From Rhodospirillaceae bacterium (GTDB lineage: Bacteria > Pseudomonadota > Alphaproteobacteria > Rhodospirillales > Rhodospirillaceae), in the NCBI GenBank assembly GCA_004297485.1, contig SCTM01000094.1, forward strand, positions 1 through 55,041: a stretch of DNA of 55,041 nt, written 5' to 3'. Shown piece by piece: positions 18,409-26,987 of this stretch (positions within the stretch are counted from its first letter, which is position 1; the number at the start of each line of letters is the position of its first letter). The position numbers were made by a program, and so were the translations under genes. The notes beneath the pieces are model-generated. The model had not been told where the DNA came from. It did not search any database and saw only the letters and a list, made by a program, of their open reading frames with translations.

Positions 18409-19266
18409 TCAGGGACTAAGTGGCGGCTGTCGTCCGCCGAGGAAGGTCATGATCCGTCCGCAGGCTTCCAGCAAACGGTGGCCGATGTGCTCGATCTCCG
18501 CCCCGGACGCGGACCGGTTGAAACCTGTCAGGCTCAGCACAAAGGCGATCTCACCTCTCGCGTCAAAGACCGGCGCCACGATGGAAGCGAGCACATAGTT
18601 CTGATCGAGATTGAGTTCAGCAACGATGAAATCCGGGAGATCGGTTTGCATACCACTATAAAGCTGCTCAGCGCTCCGTTCGGGGGAGGTGAGGTAGGTC
18701 GGCCTTATGTAGGCCATGAAGCCGCGGTTTCGGGCGAACGCCATGCCTTTAAAGATGTCTGATTTCTGCTCGGGCGTGAGTGGTGGGGTGGAGGCCTCAA
18801 GCCAGGCATCAATCTCGGCCTGTGGAGACCAGGCGAAGTGAATGGCGGCGAACGGAGCCTGTATCTTCAGGCGCGCGCCCGGCGGCGGCGACCATCCGAT
18901 GTGCGAGCCACAGGTGGCCCGCTCGCGTAACACCACGTGGTCGCGATCCCGCGAATAAGCCGCGCAGATGGCGTCGAACTCATCGGCCAAGGCTCGCAAC
19001 TCGGGTTGGATGATTTGAAGCGGCGTGGCATGCTGGATAGCGGCCCGTCCGATTGCGACAAGCGCCGGCCCCAGCACATAATTCTTGTCATTCCCGCGAT
19101 AGAGATATCCGACTTCCACGAGCCCGGTCAGCAGCGCATGGCAAGTCGCGCGGCTCAGCTTCAGGGCCCGCACCAGATCAGTGAGGGTGAAGCTCTGCCC
19201 AGGATGATCACCGATGAAGTTTAGAACGGCAGCTACGCGCCGGACGCCGGGTGATGAGCGGGCCAT
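18409..19266 (-). CDS. IclR-family transcriptional regulator 1
   Basis: A 285-residue regulator. The N-terminal winged helix (residues 1-75) shows FTLTDLVRALKLSRATCHAL followed by the wing GYLYRGNDKNYVLG. The C-terminal effector domain (about 95-270) is divergent from typical IclR domains but of normal length. IclR proteins bind dyads near the promoters of catabolic genes and respond to a pathway intermediate. It is flanked by two kinase-like genes and is followed by a dyad at 18269-18302; a small dyad also overlaps its own start. I infer that it controls the 13-34 kb genes. Confidence 0.85.
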   Translation of the reverse strand: MARSSPGVRRVAAVLNFIGDHPGQSFTLTDLVRALKLSRATCHALLTGLVEVGYLYRGNDKNYVLGPALVAIGRAAIQHATPLQIIQPELRALADEFDAICAAYSRDRDHVVLRERATCGSHIGWSPPPGARLKIQAPFAAIHFAWSPQAEIDAWLEASTPPLTPEQKSDIFKGMAFARNRGFMAYIRPTYLTSPERSAEQLYSGMQTDLPDFIVAELNLDQNYVLASIVAPVFDARGEIAFVLSLTGFNRSASGAEIEHIGHRLLEACGRIMTFLGGRQPPLSP

Positions 19267-19275
19267 ATTGTCTTT

Positions 19276-19293
19276 CGCTATTTCGAACTAGCG
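19276..19293. promoter_or_regulatory. Dyad just upstream of IclR 1
   Basis: CGCTA-N8-TAGCG with a central TTCGAA palindrome lies 10 bases before the IclR 1 start codon. A regulator bound here would block its own expression, a usual arrangement for IclR proteins. The arms are only 5 bases, so this is tentative. The remaining gap to 19538 shows no supported gene. Confidence 0.3.
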
Positions 19294-19538
19294 CAAAGTG
19301 TATGAACTTCTATCGTTCGTCAACTGACTGCATTGGACGGCAGTGTTTTGGAGGACCTGGAAGTGTTGGAAACGAGATCCATTGTTGTCGTCATCGCAGG
19401 AGCCGCCGGCAGAGAATTGCGATCGCGCGGTGGATGCACAGTCTCCGGCGCCGACCGTTCGCCGATGGCATCCCATATCCCGTGACCGGCGGCGAAAGTG
19501 CGGTGCGTTGAAGCGCCATCTGTACCTCGTGTCCAGAA

Positions 19539-20570
19539 CTACAGGCCCAGCAGTTGAAAGCTGCCGTGACGCGCCACAGAGGCACCCAGTCGACCGACGA
19601 AAGTCTTGATTATCGAGGGCTCCACGCGCCGGGTAATCGCCCAAAGGTAATAGCCGTAGACTGCCGACATCCGATACTGTGTCCAGGCATTCTCCCGGTC
19701 AAGCGCCTCGCCGCCAAAGCCGCGCACGGCGTCGATGTAATGGTCGAGTAACGCCCGCTCATCCGTCTCGGCGACCTCTATCGGAAGCACGGCGGCGATG
19801 TGATAGGCGACATCCAACGCCCAGCCGCCCTGCTGTAGCACCTGCCAGTCGATGAGGCCTGGTCCATCCGCCGTCCAGAAAATGTTGCCGGCATGGCAGT
19901 CGCCGTGAACGAGGACGGGCTGATTGGCCTCGTCGCGCGCGGCAAGCGCCCTCACGCCTTGCAAAAGCAGGGCCGCGTTCCGGGTTTGGGAAGAGAGTCC
20001 CTCGCCTCGGGGACCATCGAGCATCTCCTGCAACATCGATGGCGTCACATACGCCATGTGCGCGAGTTCGGCGATCCGCCGACGCACCCAGGGGTGCCCG
20101 TCCAGAAGAGAACGGCTCGCATGCAGGCGGGCTAACTGTTCGAGGCTCTGGGCGGCATGGTTCGCGCTGAAGGGCTCGAGCGCCGTGCAGAAGCGCGCGC
20201 CCTGGTCGATCAAATCGCGCATGATGAAGATGCCCTGCTGCGTCTCACGATTCATAACCGTTGCCACGCATGCGGGAAGCCGAACCGGAAGCTGCGACGC
20301 AAGCTTTGCGTAGAAATCCGTCTCTACAAAACCGCCCCGCGTCATACTGTCGTCGATGTCCAGAAAACCCTTGAGGCAGAACGCTTCTTTTCCCGCCTTT
20401 GCACCCTCGAATGCGGCGGTGAAGCGGACCTTGGTGGCGACCGTGCGAATCACCTCGACGGTTTCCACGGCGGTTACGGGCGCCCCACCGGTCAAAGCGG
20501 CGAGCGCCGCGCTAAGCCAAGCCGGATCGAGTGCTTCCGCCAGCGTACGAGGAATCACATGTTCGGCCAT
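19539..20570 (-). CDS. APH-family kinase-like protein 2
   Basis: A phosphotransferase of about 343 residues. The catalytic loop PVLVHGDCHAGNIFW has the full H-G-D-x4-N pattern and the metal Asp is in GLIDWQVLQQGGWALDVAY. It is thus a complete-looking kinase of the APH/choline kinase fold, unlike kinase 1, which has Trp for His. I chose ATG 20570, 20 bases after the aldehyde dehydrogenase stop; the ORF extends into that gene but the extension is its shadow. The pair is probably cotranscribed. A small-molecule or acyl-CoA hydroxyl substrate is likely; which one is unknown. Confidence 0.82.
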   Translation of the reverse strand: MAEHVIPRTLAEALDPAWLSAALAALTGGAPVTAVETVEVIRTVATKVRFTAAFEGAKAGKEAFCLKGFLDIDDSMTRGGFVETDFYAKLASQLPVRLPACVATVMNRETQQGIFIMRDLIDQGARFCTALEPFSANHAAQSLEQLARLHASRSLLDGHPWVRRRIAELAHMAYVTPSMLQEMLDGPRGEGLSSQTRNAALLLQGVRALAARDEANQPVLVHGDCHAGNIFWTADGPGLIDWQVLQQGGWALDVAYHIAAVLPIEVAETDERALLDHYIDAVRGFGGEALDRENAWTQYRMSAVYGYYLWAITRRVEPSIIKTFVGRLGASVARHGSFQLLGL

Positions 20571-20590
20571 GAAATCCGCTTTCTCGCTGA

Positions 20591-22096
20591 TCAAATGCCC
20601 TGAATGTTCATACATTGGATATGCTGGTAAATGCGCAGGCCTTCGACGCCCCTTTCGCGGCCGAGTCCGCTCAAGCGCCATCCGCCTGCGGACGTATAAG
20701 CGCTGAATATACTGCCGTTGATGTTCACGGTGCCGGTGCGCAGGCGCGCAGCGACGGCAACGGCCTGTTTGAGGTCGCGGCCATAGACGTGGCCGGAAAG
20801 CCCGTAGGCGCTGTCATTGGCCATCTCTACGGCGTGGTCGAGGTCGCGGTAGCCGATGACGCAGACCACCGGACCAAATATTTCCTCTTGAGCCGCCGGG
20901 TTCCGGTTGTCGGGCACGTCGAGGATGGTGGGCTCGAAAAAGAATCCTTTGGCGGGCACGGACGGCCGCTTGCCGCCACAGATCACTTTGGCGCCCGCCT
21001 TCACGGCCAAATCGACAAAGCGCTGGCAGCGGTCTCTTTGAGCGGCGCTGATAACCGGACCCAATGTCGTCTTGGGATCGGCAGGATCGCCGATCACGAC
21101 GTTGGACAAGGTTGCCGCCATGGCCTCCAACACGCGGGACTTCTCGGCTTCAGGCACGAAGATGCGGGTTCCGAGCACGCAGCCCTGGCCGGCATGGGCG
21201 AGGCACACCTGGGCTGCCGCCGCGCGCGCTTCGGGCAGGCTGTCAGGCAGGTAGATTTGCGCGGACTTTCCGCCCAACTCCAACTGCAGGCGCTTCATCG
21301 TGCCCGATGCCTGCGCCATCAGCTGCCTGCCGATGGCGGAAGATCCCGTAAAGGCCACCATGTCGACATCCGGATGAGTCGACATGGTCACGCCGCCCTC
21401 GGCGCCCGCCTCGGCGATGATGTTGAGAACGCCGGGTGGAATCCCGGCTGCTTCAGCAGCTTCGCCGAAGATCAACGCGCTAAGCGGGGTGAATGGACTT
21501 GGTCTCAGGATCATGCAATTGCCCGCGATGAGCGCCGGCAACACTTTCCAGAGGTTGATGTAAAAGGGTGCGTTATATGCAGAGATCGCGGCCACCACAC
21601 CGAGCGGCACATAGCGCCGCACGCTTTGGATGGCTCCGCCGCGGAAGGTGATCCGCTCGGCCAGCGGCAGCGGGTTTTCCTCAAACTCCGGCAGTTTCAA
21701 AAAAAGGTCGATCAGATCCCGACCTTGCTGCAGCGGCCCCCGCACCTGGGCGAACATGGTGCCGGAACTGATCGGGCATCCGCCCTCGCGTAAAACCAGG
21801 TTGGTCAGCCAATCGCGCCGGCCCTCCAGATAGGTCAGCAGTTTGCGCAACACCTCGGCGCGCTCGGCGGCGGGCAGGCTGCTCCAAACGCCGGTATCGT
21901 ATGCTCGGCGTGCTGCTGATATCGCCGCTTCGACTTGTGCTCCAGACGCGCCCGCAATTTCGGCCACGGGTTCTTCCGTACCGGGATTGATGACGTTGAA
22001 ACGCGCGCCCTCTCCCGCCACTGCCTTGCCGCCGATGAACAGATGGGTCGGGATTTTTGTCTCAGCGCTCCCGAGAACCTGTGCGTGATTGGACAT
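20591..22096 (-). CDS. Aldehyde dehydrogenase family protein
   Basis: A 501-residue NAD(P)-dependent aldehyde dehydrogenase of normal length. The general-base Glu lies in LELGGKSAQIYLP, the nucleophilic Cys in AHAGQGCVLGTRIFVPE, and the cofactor segment in AFTGSSAIGRQL. It oxidises an aldehyde to the acid. ATG 22096 is preceded by GGGAGGC; the 28-codon extension upstream has no such signal. The gene starts the leftward block and is divergent from the amidohydrolase operon; two GAA/TTC dyads lie in the shared promoter gap. It may oxidise an aldehyde formed by the P450 or by the DUF35/thiolase-like aldolase. Confidence 0.9.
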   Translation of the reverse strand: MSNHAQVLGSAETKIPTHLFIGGKAVAGEGARFNVINPGTEEPVAEIAGASGAQVEAAISAARRAYDTGVWSSLPAAERAEVLRKLLTYLEGRRDWLTNLVLREGGCPISSGTMFAQVRGPLQQGRDLIDLFLKLPEFEENPLPLAERITFRGGAIQSVRRYVPLGVVAAISAYNAPFYINLWKVLPALIAGNCMILRPSPFTPLSALIFGEAAEAAGIPPGVLNIIAEAGAEGGVTMSTHPDVDMVAFTGSSAIGRQLMAQASGTMKRLQLELGGKSAQIYLPDSLPEARAAAAQVCLAHAGQGCVLGTRIFVPEAEKSRVLEAMAATLSNVVIGDPADPKTTLGPVISAAQRDRCQRFVDLAVKAGAKVICGGKRPSVPAKGFFFEPTILDVPDNRNPAAQEEIFGPVVCVIGYRDLDHAVEMANDSAYGLSGHVYGRDLKQAVAVAARLRTGTVNINGSIFSAYTSAGGWRLSGLGRERGVEGLRIYQHIQCMNIQGI

Positions 22097-22192
22097 TAAG
22101 CCTCCCTTCGCCTGTTCGATCGTCCGACGGTTATCAGCCCGCTTGAGAGGCATAGCCGCGCCTACCGGTACCGGCAACACTTTTCTTAATAG

Positions 22193-22277
22193 TGAATAAT
22201 AATTCGGTTTTGTAATTCAGGAAAACAAACCTCCTTGACCTGATGCTTAATAGTTCGTAATACCGAATTAAGTTTCG
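22193..22277. promoter_or_regulatory. Paired GAA/TTC dyads in divergent promoter
   Basis: Two sites share the CGAA-N6-TTCG pattern: TGAA-TAATAA-TTCG (22193-22206, one mismatch) and CGAA-TTAAGT-TTCG (22264-22277), 71 bases apart. The second is overlapped by TTCG-N6-CGAA (22254-22267) and followed by AATTATAG as at 18279. They occupy the AT-rich gap between the aldehyde dehydrogenase and the 12-gene amidohydrolase operon, the ideal place for a regulator of both. IclR 1 is the nearest candidate; this link is inference. Confidence 0.5.
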
Positions 22278-22312
22278 CAATTATAGTGTGCTGGTGCTAT
22301 AAGGAGGAGGAC

Positions 22313-23530
22313 ATGGCCTTGGATGAAGCCATTGGAACGATATCTTCCAAGCGTCCGTCTGCACTCGTCGCAAGCGGCGGACGCCGCCGGGTTGTCGATG
22401 CGGACTCCCATCTCGACCCTCCTTACGAGATGTGGGCCGAGTATCTTCCGGCCCATCTCCGTGAACTCGCGCCCCGCATCGAAGAGGGTGACGATTGCGA
22501 CTTCGTGGTCTTCGAAGGCCGCCGCCGTCCAATCGTGATGAATAGGAACCAGGCCGGCCGCGCCAGCAAAGACTACAAGATGTTCGGCAAGCTCTCGGAC
22601 ATGCGTGCCGCCTGGCTGCCCAACCAACGCCTCGCCGACATGGACCAGGATGGGCTCGACGCTGCTGTGTTGTTTGGCGGTGGCCCGCTCGGCACTGCCA
22701 ATAGCGAACTCTATATTGCGAGTTTCGAGACCTATAACCGTTGGGTCTGGGATTTCTGCGCCGCCGATCGTCGCCGGCTCGTGCCCGTGGCCTATCTGCC
22801 GATGCGCAATATCGACGAGACGCTCCGGCTTCTGAATGACGCGGCTAAGCTTGGTTTCCGCAGCGTCAACATCCCGGCCTTCCCTCAGGCCGAGGACGGT
22901 ATCACCACTTCAGCTAGGGTGGCGGCCATCCAGACCGGTCAAGGGGCGGCGCTCGCCGGTAATCCGAGCGGCGAACTGCAATACAGCCATCCCGACTTTG
23001 ATCGGCTGTGGGCGGCATTTTCCGAGTTCGACATGACCGTTACGATTCATCTTGGCGCGCGTATCCCCCGGTTTGGGGAGAAGCAACATTTTTTGCCTGA
23101 CATGGTGATGAGCAAGCTCGCCATGGCCGAACCCATCGCCATCGCCATCTTCAGCGGTATCTTCGAGCGCTTTCCCAAACTGCGTTTCGTGACCGTGGAA
23201 AGCGCCGTCGGCTGGTTCGCCTGGGTGGCGGAGCACATGGACCGGACGTGGGAACGGCAGCGCCACCTGGTTGATAACAAGCTTGCGGAGAAGCCCAGCT
23301 TCTACATGGACCGCAATGTCTATGGCTCCTTCATCACCGATCGCACGGGCATCCTCAATCGTAACGCGCCCGGGGGTGGCAACATCATGTGGTCGTCCGA
23401 TTACCCGCACTCGGAGACAACCTTCCCACGGTCCCATGAGGTCATCGCTCGCGACTTCGAGGGTGTGCCCGAGGAAGACATCCGCGAGATCATTTGCGAA
23501 CGCGCAAGGCGCGTCTACGCCGTCGACTAA
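22313..23530 (+). CDS. ACMSD-type amidohydrolase A
   Basis: A 405-residue amidohydrolase_2 (TIM barrel) protein. Metal ligands are visible in VVDADSHLDPPYEMW near residue 25 (D-x-H), TIHLGARIPRF near 245 and SSDYPHSETTFPRS near 360. The ACMSD superfamily contains decarboxylases and hydrolases that break C-C bonds of aromatic or ring-cleavage acids. AAGGAGGAGG precedes ATG 22313, one of the strongest sites in the window. It opens the rightward operon and has a close paralogue at 31162-32352. Specific reaction unknown. Confidence 0.87.
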   Translation: MALDEAIGTISSKRPSALVASGGRRRVVDADSHLDPPYEMWAEYLPAHLRELAPRIEEGDDCDFVVFEGRRRPIVMNRNQAGRASKDYKMFGKLSDMRAAWLPNQRLADMDQDGLDAAVLFGGGPLGTANSELYIASFETYNRWVWDFCAADRRRLVPVAYLPMRNIDETLRLLNDAAKLGFRSVNIPAFPQAEDGITTSARVAAIQTGQGAALAGNPSGELQYSHPDFDRLWAAFSEFDMTVTIHLGARIPRFGEKQHFLPDMVMSKLAMAEPIAIAIFSGIFERFPKLRFVTVESAVGWFAWVAEHMDRTWERQRHLVDNKLAEKPSFYMDRNVYGSFITDRTGILNRNAPGGGNIMWSSDYPHSETTFPRSHEVIARDFEGVPEEDIREIICERARRVYAVD

Positions 23531-23628
23531 GCCGGGGCGTTGCGCCCGCGTCACGCTGACCAAGCCGGAGCACGGACGTCGGTAAAGACCGGCTCGACGC
23601 TGAATCGCAAGAGTGGGGAGTAAATGCC

Positions 23629-25194
23629 GTGGAGGAAACCGATCCCGTCCAGCCCTACGCCTACTTTGCCCTCGCCGTTCTGACCGCGACCAGCTTCCTG
23701 AACTTTGCCGACCGCCAGATTGTCTCGATCCTGGCGCAGAATATAAAGACCGACCTTGATCTCACCGACGCTCAGCTCGGATTCCTGCTTGGAACGGCCT
23801 TCGCCGTTTTCTACGCCGTCGTCGGTATCGCCATGGGACGTATCGCCGATGCAATGGATCGCACACGGCTGATGGCTGTGGGACTGGCGCTGTGGTCAGC
23901 GATGACAGCGCTCGGCGGCGTGGCGACGGGCTTCACGACGCTGGGGGCCGTTCGCATGGGGGTCGGTGTCGGAGAGGCGAGCGCCAATCCATGTTCTCAC
24001 TCGCTCCTTTCGCAGTACTTCCCGGCCCGGCGGCGGGCCTTCGCTATCGGAACCTATATCGCCGGGGCCTCGCTGGGCGGCGCAGGTGCGCTACTCTTCG
24101 GTGGACTGATCCTGCAGCACTGGCGTGAGCTATGCCGCCTCGTTCCCGCGGGCGATGCCTGTGCATTCCCAAGCTGGAAGGCGGCTTTCGTCATTGTCGG
24201 TACGCCCGGGTTGCCGCTCGCCCTGCTCGTCGCAAGCCTACGCGAGCCGGCCCGGCCGCCGAGAGCGCCGACGCCGCTCGGTCGGCTGATCGCGACCGAG
24301 TTAGGGGCTGCCGTCCCGCCGTTTACCCTCATCAGCCTTTATAAAGTCGGAAGCACGCGCGCGCTCGCCGGAAACCTGGCGCTGATCGCGGCGGTGGTTG
24401 CGGTCGCGGCGACGCTAACGTACCTCACCGGCGATCTCATCCAGTGGGCCTCTATCGCACTTGGCGTTTACTCGATCATCTCCTGGGGACAGGTGCTGCA
24501 CTTTCGCGACCGACCGTTGTTCCAACTCACGTTCGGCTGTCCGACTTTCAAACTCGCCATGCTAAGTGCCGCCCTGATCGCATGCATAAACGCGGCCGTC
24601 CAAGCCTGGGCGGCACCCTACGCCATGCGCTCGTTCGCTATGTCGCCCGGAGCTACCGGCGTTGCGCTCAGTCTGACGTTCGTGCTGGCCGGTGGCACAG
24701 GCCTTATCGTGGGCGGGTGGTTGACAGATTTGTGGAAAAAACGCGACGTGCGGGCGCCGATTTGGATGGCGTTGATTGGGCTGCTCGCAGCGCTCCCCGG
24801 CTTTGCGATGATGCTGACGGCCACGCAGCCGTTCTTCTACGTTGCCGGTTATTTTGCCTTCAGCCTATTCGCCTCCGCCTGGGCGGGCGCCTATGCGGCC
24901 CTGGTGCAGGATTTGGTACTGCCGCGGATGCGAGGCGCGGCGGCGGCGGCCTTTTCGCTGTTCAGCGTGGTGGTGTCCGCAGGCGCTGGTCCCTATTGGG
25001 CGGGCAAGGTGAGCGCGCTCACCGGCTCCCTGGCCACGGGCCTTCTCAGCATCCAGGCTCTCACACCTATCGCCGTAATCGTATTGCTGTTCACCGCCCG
25101 CCGTTTGCCGCGCGAGACTCTGGTCGGACGCCGCGCGCGCGCCGAGGCCGCCGGTGAAGGCCAAGGTGTGATAGCCGCATATACCCCGGCCTGA
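23629..25194 (+). CDS. MFS transporter, spinster-like
   Basis: A 521-residue membrane protein with 12 or so hydrophobic segments. FLNFADRQIVSILAQNIK at the first helix, followed by LTDAQLGFLLG, is typical of the spinster-like MFS group. The loop GRIADAMDRTRLM corresponds to the MFS loop 2-3 motif. Such carriers move small organic acids across the inner membrane. The start is GTG 23629 behind GGGGAG; an ATG five bases earlier is out of frame. It lies within the amidohydrolase operon, so uptake of the pathway substrate, or export of an intermediate, is likely. Confidence 0.88.
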   Translation: MEETDPVQPYAYFALAVLTATSFLNFADRQIVSILAQNIKTDLDLTDAQLGFLLGTAFAVFYAVVGIAMGRIADAMDRTRLMAVGLALWSAMTALGGVATGFTTLGAVRMGVGVGEASANPCSHSLLSQYFPARRRAFAIGTYIAGASLGGAGALLFGGLILQHWRELCRLVPAGDACAFPSWKAAFVIVGTPGLPLALLVASLREPARPPRAPTPLGRLIATELGAAVPPFTLISLYKVGSTRALAGNLALIAAVVAVAATLTYLTGDLIQWASIALGVYSIISWGQVLHFRDRPLFQLTFGCPTFKLAMLSAALIACINAAVQAWAAPYAMRSFAMSPGATGVALSLTFVLAGGTGLIVGGWLTDLWKKRDVRAPIWMALIGLLAALPGFAMMLTATQPFFYVAGYFAFSLFASAWAGAYAALVQDLVLPRMRGAAAAAFSLFSVVVSAGAGPYWAGKVSALTGSLATGLLSIQALTPIAVIVLLFTARRLPRETLVGRRARAEAAGEGQGVIAAYTPA

Positions 25195-25228
25195 GCACAC
25201 ATGCCGTGATCTTTACGGGAGAAACACA

Positions 25229-26506
25229 ATGACCGACGTCCTGACCGCCGACGATCCACTTTATGAAGAGCTCTACGACGTTCGCCGCGAGGCCGTGGAT
25301 ATGGGCAACCTCGTCGAACAGGATATGACCTCGGCCATGTCCGCGTTGCGTGACCGCGCGCCTGTGCAGAAGGGATTTCTGCGCGCGTTGTTGGGCCTGC
25401 CGGCGCAGCATCGGCATGCCGCCGCGGCCGGTCGCGCGGGCTACACCTGTTTCACTTTCCGAGCCTGCGAAGCGGCTTTCCACGATCACGAGCGGCTCTC
25501 TTCTTCCATCGTCCACCATCCCAACGATGGCAATGTACAGGCCATGGGCATATTGGAAATGGACGAGCCGCAGCACCGCGCCGTTCGCGCGACCATGCAG
25601 GCGATGTTCTTGAAGCCGCGGATGGTCTGGTGGCGGCAGCGCTGGATCAACGAAATCGTCACCACCCTGGTGGACCAGCTCAAACACCGCGACCGGGTGG
25701 ACTTGAACCAGCAGCTTTGCGCCCGCGTTCCCGTGCATACCGTCACACGCGCCATCGGCATGGACGGCGATGATTCTCTCATATTCCGCAATGCGCTCGT
25801 AAAAAGTGGTGTAGGTGGCGTTTCACCCGACGAACGGCGCGCCGCCGCGCAGACGGTCGAGCGCATGTTGTACGAGCTGATCGCCAAACGCCGGGCGGCG
25901 CCGGGCGATGACGTCGTCTCCGGCATGCTCAAGGCCGAGCTCAAGAGTCCCGATGGATCCGTGCGTCCGCTCACGGACCAGGAGATCATGATCAATGCCC
26001 GATTGGTGATGCTCGCGGGCGGCGGCACTTCGTGGCGGCAATTCGGCATCGCCCTGTGGGCGCTGCTCACGCACCGTGATCAGTTGGAAGCGGTGAGGGC
26101 GGATCGGAGCCTGGTGGACAAGGCCATTGAGGAATCCTTGCGCTGGATTCCGACAGCCCCGGTCTTCAGCCGGCTTGTCACGCAAGACGCCGAGTTGGAA
26201 GGCGTGCTCATGCCTGCCGGGGCCGTCCTGGATATTTGTCTCGGCGCGGCCAACCGCGATCCTGAGCGTTGGGACAATCCGGATGCCTACGACCTGCACC
26301 GACCAATGCTGACTCAGCTGGGCTTCGGCGTCGGCCCGCACCGGTGCCTGGGCCTGGATGTGGCCCGCAGCGAAATCAACGTCGGGCTCAATGCGCTTTT
26401 GGACGCCTTTCCAAATCTACGGCTCGATCCGAACGCACCGGTGCCTTATCTGACCGGCGGCCTCGAGCAACGCGGGATGTCGGCAGTTCCGGTCCTTCTT
26501 CGCTGA
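25229..26506 (+). CDS. Cytochrome P450
   Basis: A 425-residue soluble bacterial P450. The haem loop GFGVGPHRCLGLDVARSE (Cys near residue 374) and the K-helix EESLRW are intact. In helix I the oxygen-activation motif reads LAGGGTSW: Thr is kept but the preceding acid (Asp or Glu) is Gly, a departure from the norm. P450s hydroxylate non-activated carbons using ferredoxin and reductase; neither is encoded in the window. GGGAGAAA precedes ATG 25229. It probably carries out an early oxidation in the operon pathway. Confidence 0.92.
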   Translation: MTDVLTADDPLYEELYDVRREAVDMGNLVEQDMTSAMSALRDRAPVQKGFLRALLGLPAQHRHAAAAGRAGYTCFTFRACEAAFHDHERLSSSIVHHPNDGNVQAMGILEMDEPQHRAVRATMQAMFLKPRMVWWRQRWINEIVTTLVDQLKHRDRVDLNQQLCARVPVHTVTRAIGMDGDDSLIFRNALVKSGVGGVSPDERRAAAQTVERMLYELIAKRRAAPGDDVVSGMLKAELKSPDGSVRPLTDQEIMINARLVMLAGGGTSWRQFGIALWALLTHRDQLEAVRADRSLVDKAIEESLRWIPTAPVFSRLVTQDAELEGVLMPAGAVLDICLGAANRDPERWDNPDAYDLHRPMLTQLGFGVGPHRCLGLDVARSEINVGLNALLDAFPNLRLDPNAPVPYLTGGLEQRGMSAVPVLLR

Positions 26507-26534
26507 TGGACCCGTGCAAAGGGGAGCAATCGAT

Positions 26535-26987
26535 ATGAGCAAGACGATAAAAGAGTCGGACTTTCCGCCGTCGGATCTGAGCCTTCTGAACGAGGACCAT
26601 GTCCGCGCCTATCGCGAGACCGACGGTGCGACAGGGTATCTCTGGAACGGCGTGCCGACTCTCCTCCTGACCACCAAGGGACGGCGATCGGGAGAGCCGC
26701 GGACCATCGCCATCATCTGCACCGCAGATGGCAACGGTTATTTCATCATCGCCTCCAAAGGCGGCGCGCCGGAACATCCCAAATGGTATCTGAATATCCT
26801 TGAGGAGCCCCGTGTCCAGGTGCAGGTGAGGGCCGAGAAGTTCGAGGCCATCGCGCGCACGGCCGAGTCACCCGAGCGGGAGCGGCTGTGGGCCGAGGCC
26901 TGCAAGTACTGGCCGAAATACGATCTGTATCAGTCTCGCACGTCGCGTAAGATTCCTGTCGTCGTGCTGGAACGGGTGCGGCCATGA
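26535..26987 (+). CDS. DUF385 / deazaflavin-type nitroreductase family protein
   Basis: A 150-residue protein with the pattern LLLTTKGRRSGEPRTIAI, then GGAPEHPKWYLNILEEPRV, characteristic of the F420-dependent nitroreductase-like (Ddn/DUF385) split-barrel family. Known members use F420 in actinobacteria; in alphaproteobacteria the cofactor is unclear, and some relatives bind lipids or other flavins. The ATG at 26535 has GGGGAG before it, and the stop overlaps the CoA-transferase start (ATGA), so the two are coupled. I infer a redox role on a CoA ester or quinone-like intermediate. Confidence 0.8.
   Translation: MSKTIKESDFPPSDLSLLNEDHVRAYRETDGATGYLWNGVPTLLLTTKGRRSGEPRTIAIICTADGNGYFIIASKGGAPEHPKWYLNILEEPRVQVQVRAEKFEAIARTAESPERERLWAEACKYWPKYDLYQSRTSRKIPVVVLERVRP

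Noticed and set aside
19343-19538. Short reading IVVVIAGAAG-like in the gap before kinase 2, recalling a Rossmann start
   Set aside because: Only about 40 codons, no glycine motif continuation and no ribosome binding site.
20615-21793. 392-codon rightward ORF over the aldehyde dehydrogenase
   Set aside because: Shadow of a gene with intact catalytic Cys and Glu motifs.
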